From the NCBI GenBank assembly GCA_003451645.1, contig DMER01000167.1:1-8890 (forward strand): 8,890 nucleotides of DNA, in the 5' to 3' direction. The notes below the pieces were generated by a model that was not told the origin of the DNA, searched no databases, and worked only from the letters and a program-made list of their open reading frames with translations. The translations under genes and the position numbers were made by a program. Shown one piece after another: positions 6,894 to 8,890 of the stretch (positions within the stretch are counted from its first letter, which is position 1; every line of letters begins with the position of its first letter). Origin of the DNA: Alphaproteobacteria bacterium. GTDB taxonomy: Bacteria > Pseudomonadota > Alphaproteobacteria > Micropepsales > Micropepsaceae.

Positions 6894-7872
6894 GTCGGCG
6901 CCGCAATTGATTGGGTCCAATGGTGACAGTTTGCGTGAAGCCTTTGGCAAAGCCCTAACGGCCGTTGCCGCTAGTAGACCAGAGATCGTGGTTCTTGACG
7001 CCGATATTGCCGGCGGCACGGGCGCGCACCATTTCCGCAAAGCGCACCCCAAACGCTTCTTTCAGTTCGGAATCGCTGAGCAAAATATGATGGCTGCGGC
7101 ATCGGGCATGGCGGCTGTCGGCCTTATCCCCGTAGTCACGACCTTTGCCGTGTTTTGCTATCGGGCAATCGAGCAGGCGCGCCTGTCCATTGCTTATGCC
7201 CGCCGCAACGTCAAGATCGTTGCCAGCCACCCAGGTCTTGACGTGGGTCCCGATGGCGGATCCGCACAGGCTCTAGAGGATCTCGCGGCCTTCCGCGCTA
7301 TACCAGGGATGACAGTGATCTCGCCTGCCGATCCTCTTGAAATGAGCCTTGCCGTTCGCTCCATTCTTGATTTCGATGGCCCTGTTTATATGCGCACTGG
7401 CCGCAGCCCAGCGAAGCGGGTGTTTGGCGACAACCACAAATTTGAAATCGGCAAAGGACAGATCCTCAGGCAGGGAAGTGACGTGACCATTGTTGCCTGC
7501 GGGGTCGAAGTAGCTAGGGCGCTCAGCGCAGCTGAACAATTGGCGGTCGACGGCGTCTCAGCGCGTGTTGTGAATATGGCGACCCTAAAGCCTATTGATA
7601 CTGAACTCCTAACGCGCTGCGCCCTCGAAACGGGATGTATGGTCACGGCTGAAGATCACAATGTCCATGGCGGATTGGGGAGTGCCGTAGCGGAGGCTCT
7701 TGTACAGTCCGCGCCCTGCCCCATTGAATTCATTGGCGTCAAGGATCTGTTTGGACAGTCAGGCGAGCCCGAGGAATTGGCGGAGGTATACGGACTAACC
7801 GCGCCCTATATCGCTGCTGCCGCTCGACGCGTCATTGACCGCAAGATGTCCCATGTCCGCAAAGCTGCTTGA
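6883..7872 (+). CDS. Transketolase, C-terminal subunit (pyrimidine-binding and C-terminal domains)
   Basis: 329 residues forming the second half of the split enzyme. RFFQFGIAEQNM (58-69) is the family signature, with E66 the glutamate that activates the cofactor's aminopyrimidine ring. Other family landmarks are a SHPGLDVGPDGGSAQALEDL-like stretch (115-134), RTGRSP (171-176) and EDHNVHGGLGSAVAE (257-271), from the C-terminal domain. The active site would form between this protein and the N-terminal subunit. The ATG lies inside the last codons of the upstream gene (11-base overlap) with GGAG 7 bases before it, which fits coupled translation in equal amounts. The motifs fit transketolase better than 1-deoxyxylulose-5-phosphate synthase or the pyruvate dehydrogenase E1 beta subunit. 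The acceptor sugar is unknown. Confidence 0.94.
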   Translation: MANKSAPQLIGSNGDSLREAFGKALTAVAASRPEIVVLDADIAGGTGAHHFRKAHPKRFFQFGIAEQNMMAAASGMAAVGLIPVVTTFAVFCYRAIEQARLSIAYARRNVKIVASHPGLDVGPDGGSAQALEDLAAFRAIPGMTVISPADPLEMSLAVRSILDFDGPVYMRTGRSPAKRVFGDNHKFEIGKGQILRQGSDVTIVACGVEVARALSAAEQLAVDGVSARVVNMATLKPIDTELLTRCALETGCMVTAEDHNVHGGLGSAVAEALVQSAPCPIEFIGVKDLFGQSGEPEELAEVYGLTAPYIAAAARRVIDRKMSHVRKAA

Positions 7873-8608
7873 GGGCCGCACCGCGCTCGTTACAGGTGGG
7901 TCCCGTGGCATCGGCCGCGCCATTGCTCGCGGCCTTGCCGGTGCGGGCGCGCATGTCTGCCTGACCTATCGCGACAGCCATGAACTCGCGAATGCGGCGG
8001 TGGACGAGATCGCCAGCGCTGGCGGCCGGGCCTATGTAGTTCGGATGGACACGAGCATCCGCGCTTCGGTTCTGCACGCCTTCCGCGAGATTGAAGAAAG
8101 TTGGCCCCGTCTCGACATACTTATCAATAATGCAGGGATCAACAAGCCAACGGATTTCGACCAAATCACGGACGAAGATTGGGATCACATCCTCGCCGTC
8201 AATCTGAAAGGCCCGTTTATCGTTACACAGACTTTCTGGCCGCTGATGATAAAGGCAGGGTCGGCAAGCATCGTCAACATTGGATCCGTAAGCGGGCAAT
8301 ATGGCGGTCCACGGACGGCCCACTATGCGGCCTCGAAGGCAGGGCTTATCTCTTTGAGCGAAGTCATTGCCCGGTTTGGCGCCAAACACGGCATCCGCTC
8401 CAACACACTTGCCGCAGGGCTTATCGCGAGCGACATGGCAGCCCAAGCCATGGCGAACCCCGCCGTTGCATCAGCCGCTCAGAACGTTCTATTGGGACGG
8501 CTCGGGACACCTGCAGAGGTCGCCGATGCATGTGTCTTTCTAGCTTCCGACGCAAGCCGCTACATCACCGCACAGACGCTGAATGTGAATGGCGGCCTTT
8601 ATTTCTAA
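7853..8608 (+). CDS. Short-chain dehydrogenase/reductase, FabG-like
   Basis: 251 residues, the classical SDR length. TGGSRGIG (14-21) binds the NAD(P) cofactor, NNAG (92-95) is the structural motif, and the catalytic tetrad is N117, S145, Y158 and K162 (YAASK). The C-terminal NVNGG is typical. Because the FabG type is reused widely, sequence alone cannot separate a fatty-acid 3-ketoacyl reductase from a sugar ketone/alcohol oxidoreductase. The position directly after the split transketolase, overlapping it by 20 bases, favours a redox step on the ketose product. ATG 7853 was chosen because the protein then starts just before the first beta strand; TTG 7835 would add six residues, and neither has a strong ribosome site. 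It is the last gene of this rightward unit. Confidence 0.92.
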   Translation: MSAKLLEGRTALVTGGSRGIGRAIARGLAGAGAHVCLTYRDSHELANAAVDEIASAGGRAYVVRMDTSIRASVLHAFREIEESWPRLDILINNAGINKPTDFDQITDEDWDHILAVNLKGPFIVTQTFWPLMIKAGSASIVNIGSVSGQYGGPRTAHYAASKAGLISLSEVIARFGAKHGIRSNTLAAGLIASDMAAQAMANPAVASAAQNVLLGRLGTPAEVADACVFLASDASRYITAQTLNVNGGLYF

Positions 8609-8630
8609 GCCGAGCCAAGCGCTTGCGGCT
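8608..8630 (+). terminator. Weak hairpin after the reductase gene, possible terminator
   Basis: AGCCG (8608-8612) pairs with CGGCT (8626-8630), and the loop region contains the self-complementary CAAGCGCTTG. It starts on the stop codon. There is no T-run after it, so it is not a convincing intrinsic terminator; it may only mark the end of the transcript. Confidence 0.22.
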
Positions 8631-8664
8631 GGATTGTAACACACGTGGCGCAATCGGTTACCGC

Positions 8665-8678
8665 TTGATCTAAGTCAA
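8665..8678 (+). promoter_or_regulatory. FNR/FixK-type binding site upstream of the OmpW-family gene
   Basis: TTGATCTAAGTCAA matches the FNR/FixK consensus TTGAT-N4-ATCAA at nine of ten conserved positions. Its centre is about 67 bases before the OmpW start codon. If it acted from -41.5, transcription would begin near 8713, and a weak -10-like TTGTAT (8699-8704) lies in about the right place. Oxygen-responsive control would fit, since E. coli ompW is known to be FNR-activated. Binding is inferred from sequence only. Confidence 0.65.
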
Positions 8679-8738
8679 TTTACCAAATTCAACGCCTGTT
8701 GTATTTCAACGAAAGTCCAATTTGAGGGGTTCGTTGCG

Positions 8739-8890
8739 ATGAGAATAGTTGGTTTGGTAGCTGCGACAGCGATCGCCGGGGCGGCGGGCGTTTTCACCGG
8801 CATGGCGGAGGCCAAACGGCCGGATAAGCCTTGGCTCGTGCACTTCCGTGCGATTTCGGTCTTGCCCGATGAGGACGCTAATGTGTCCAT
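8739..8890 (+). CDS. ompW: OmpW-family outer-membrane beta-barrel protein (N-terminus only)
   Basis: Only the first 50 codons are present; the rest lies beyond the right edge. Residues 1-25 form a signal peptide with a positively charged start, an alanine-rich core and a likely cleavage after AEA (23-25). The mature part begins KRPDKPWLVHFRAISVLPDE, which matches the first strand of OmpW, an eight-stranded barrel forming a narrow hydrophobic channel in the outer membrane (W-L-V-x-x-R-A-I-x-V-x-P-D-x pattern). GAGGGG at 8724-8729, 9 bases before the ATG, supports this start. It has its own upstream region with an FNR/FixK box and is probably not part of the sugar operon. The identification rests on a short fragment. 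Confidence 0.8.
   Translation, partial: MRIVGLVAATAIAGAAGVFTGMAEAKRPDKPWLVHFRAISVLPDEDANVS

Noticed and set aside
7832..8446. 204-codon open frame on the minus strand
   Set aside because: It is a complementary-strand reading of the short-chain reductase, whose Rossmann and catalytic motifs are intact on the plus strand.
8675..8890. Open frame on the minus strand at the right edge
   Set aside because: It is antisense to the OmpW signal peptide and first strand, which have a good ribosome site and a regulatory box in front.

Overview
The window carries one end of a cell-surface sugar biosynthesis locus, followed by the start of an unrelated-looking outer-membrane protein gene. GC content is moderately high. 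The FNR/FixK-type box, the OmpW-family gene and the overall codon use suggest a Gram-negative proteobacterium, probably an alphaproteobacterium. This placement is an inference; there is no rRNA or other phylogenetic marker here. I see no mobile element, tRNA, rRNA or CRISPR array.

Layout. The minus strand, read from about 2622 leftwards, holds a two-gene unit. The first gene is a NeuB/SpsE-type sugar-acid synthase. Five bases later comes a long fused protein with an SpsF-type nucleotidyltransferase followed by a SpsG/PseG-type GT-B domain; it runs off the left edge. Divergently, the plus strand carries two tightly packed methyltransferase genes (a class I SAM enzyme and an FkbM enzyme with an extra N-terminal nucleotide-binding-like domain) and an iron-type alcohol dehydrogenase. 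After a 105-base gap come a transketolase split into N- and C-terminal subunits (11-base overlap) and a FabG-like short-chain reductase (20-base overlap). A 130-base non-coding gap then holds a weak hairpin and a good FNR/FixK box before the OmpW-family gene, cut by the right edge.

How the genes may work together. NeuB/SpsE condenses phosphoenolpyruvate with a sugar, SpsF activates a sugar acid with a nucleotide, and SpsG/PseG removes a nucleotide from a precursor. This is the core logic of nonulosonic (sialic-like) acid pathways. The split transketolase, Fe-type dehydrogenase and short-chain reductase are not part of textbook sialic, pseudaminic or legionaminic acid routes. They suggest that the locus makes, or decorates with, an unusual sugar assembled by two-carbon ketol transfer and redox steps, then methylated. 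No dehydratase, aminotransferase, glycosyltransferase or polymer export gene is visible, so the pathway must extend beyond the left edge or use genes elsewhere.

Points worth checking are the apparent frame disruption at the N-terminus of the first methyltransferase, the absence of the SAF domain in the NeuB homologue, the SpsF-SpsG fusion, the substitution of a conserved active-site His in the Fe-type dehydrogenase, and the FNR box in front of the OmpW gene.
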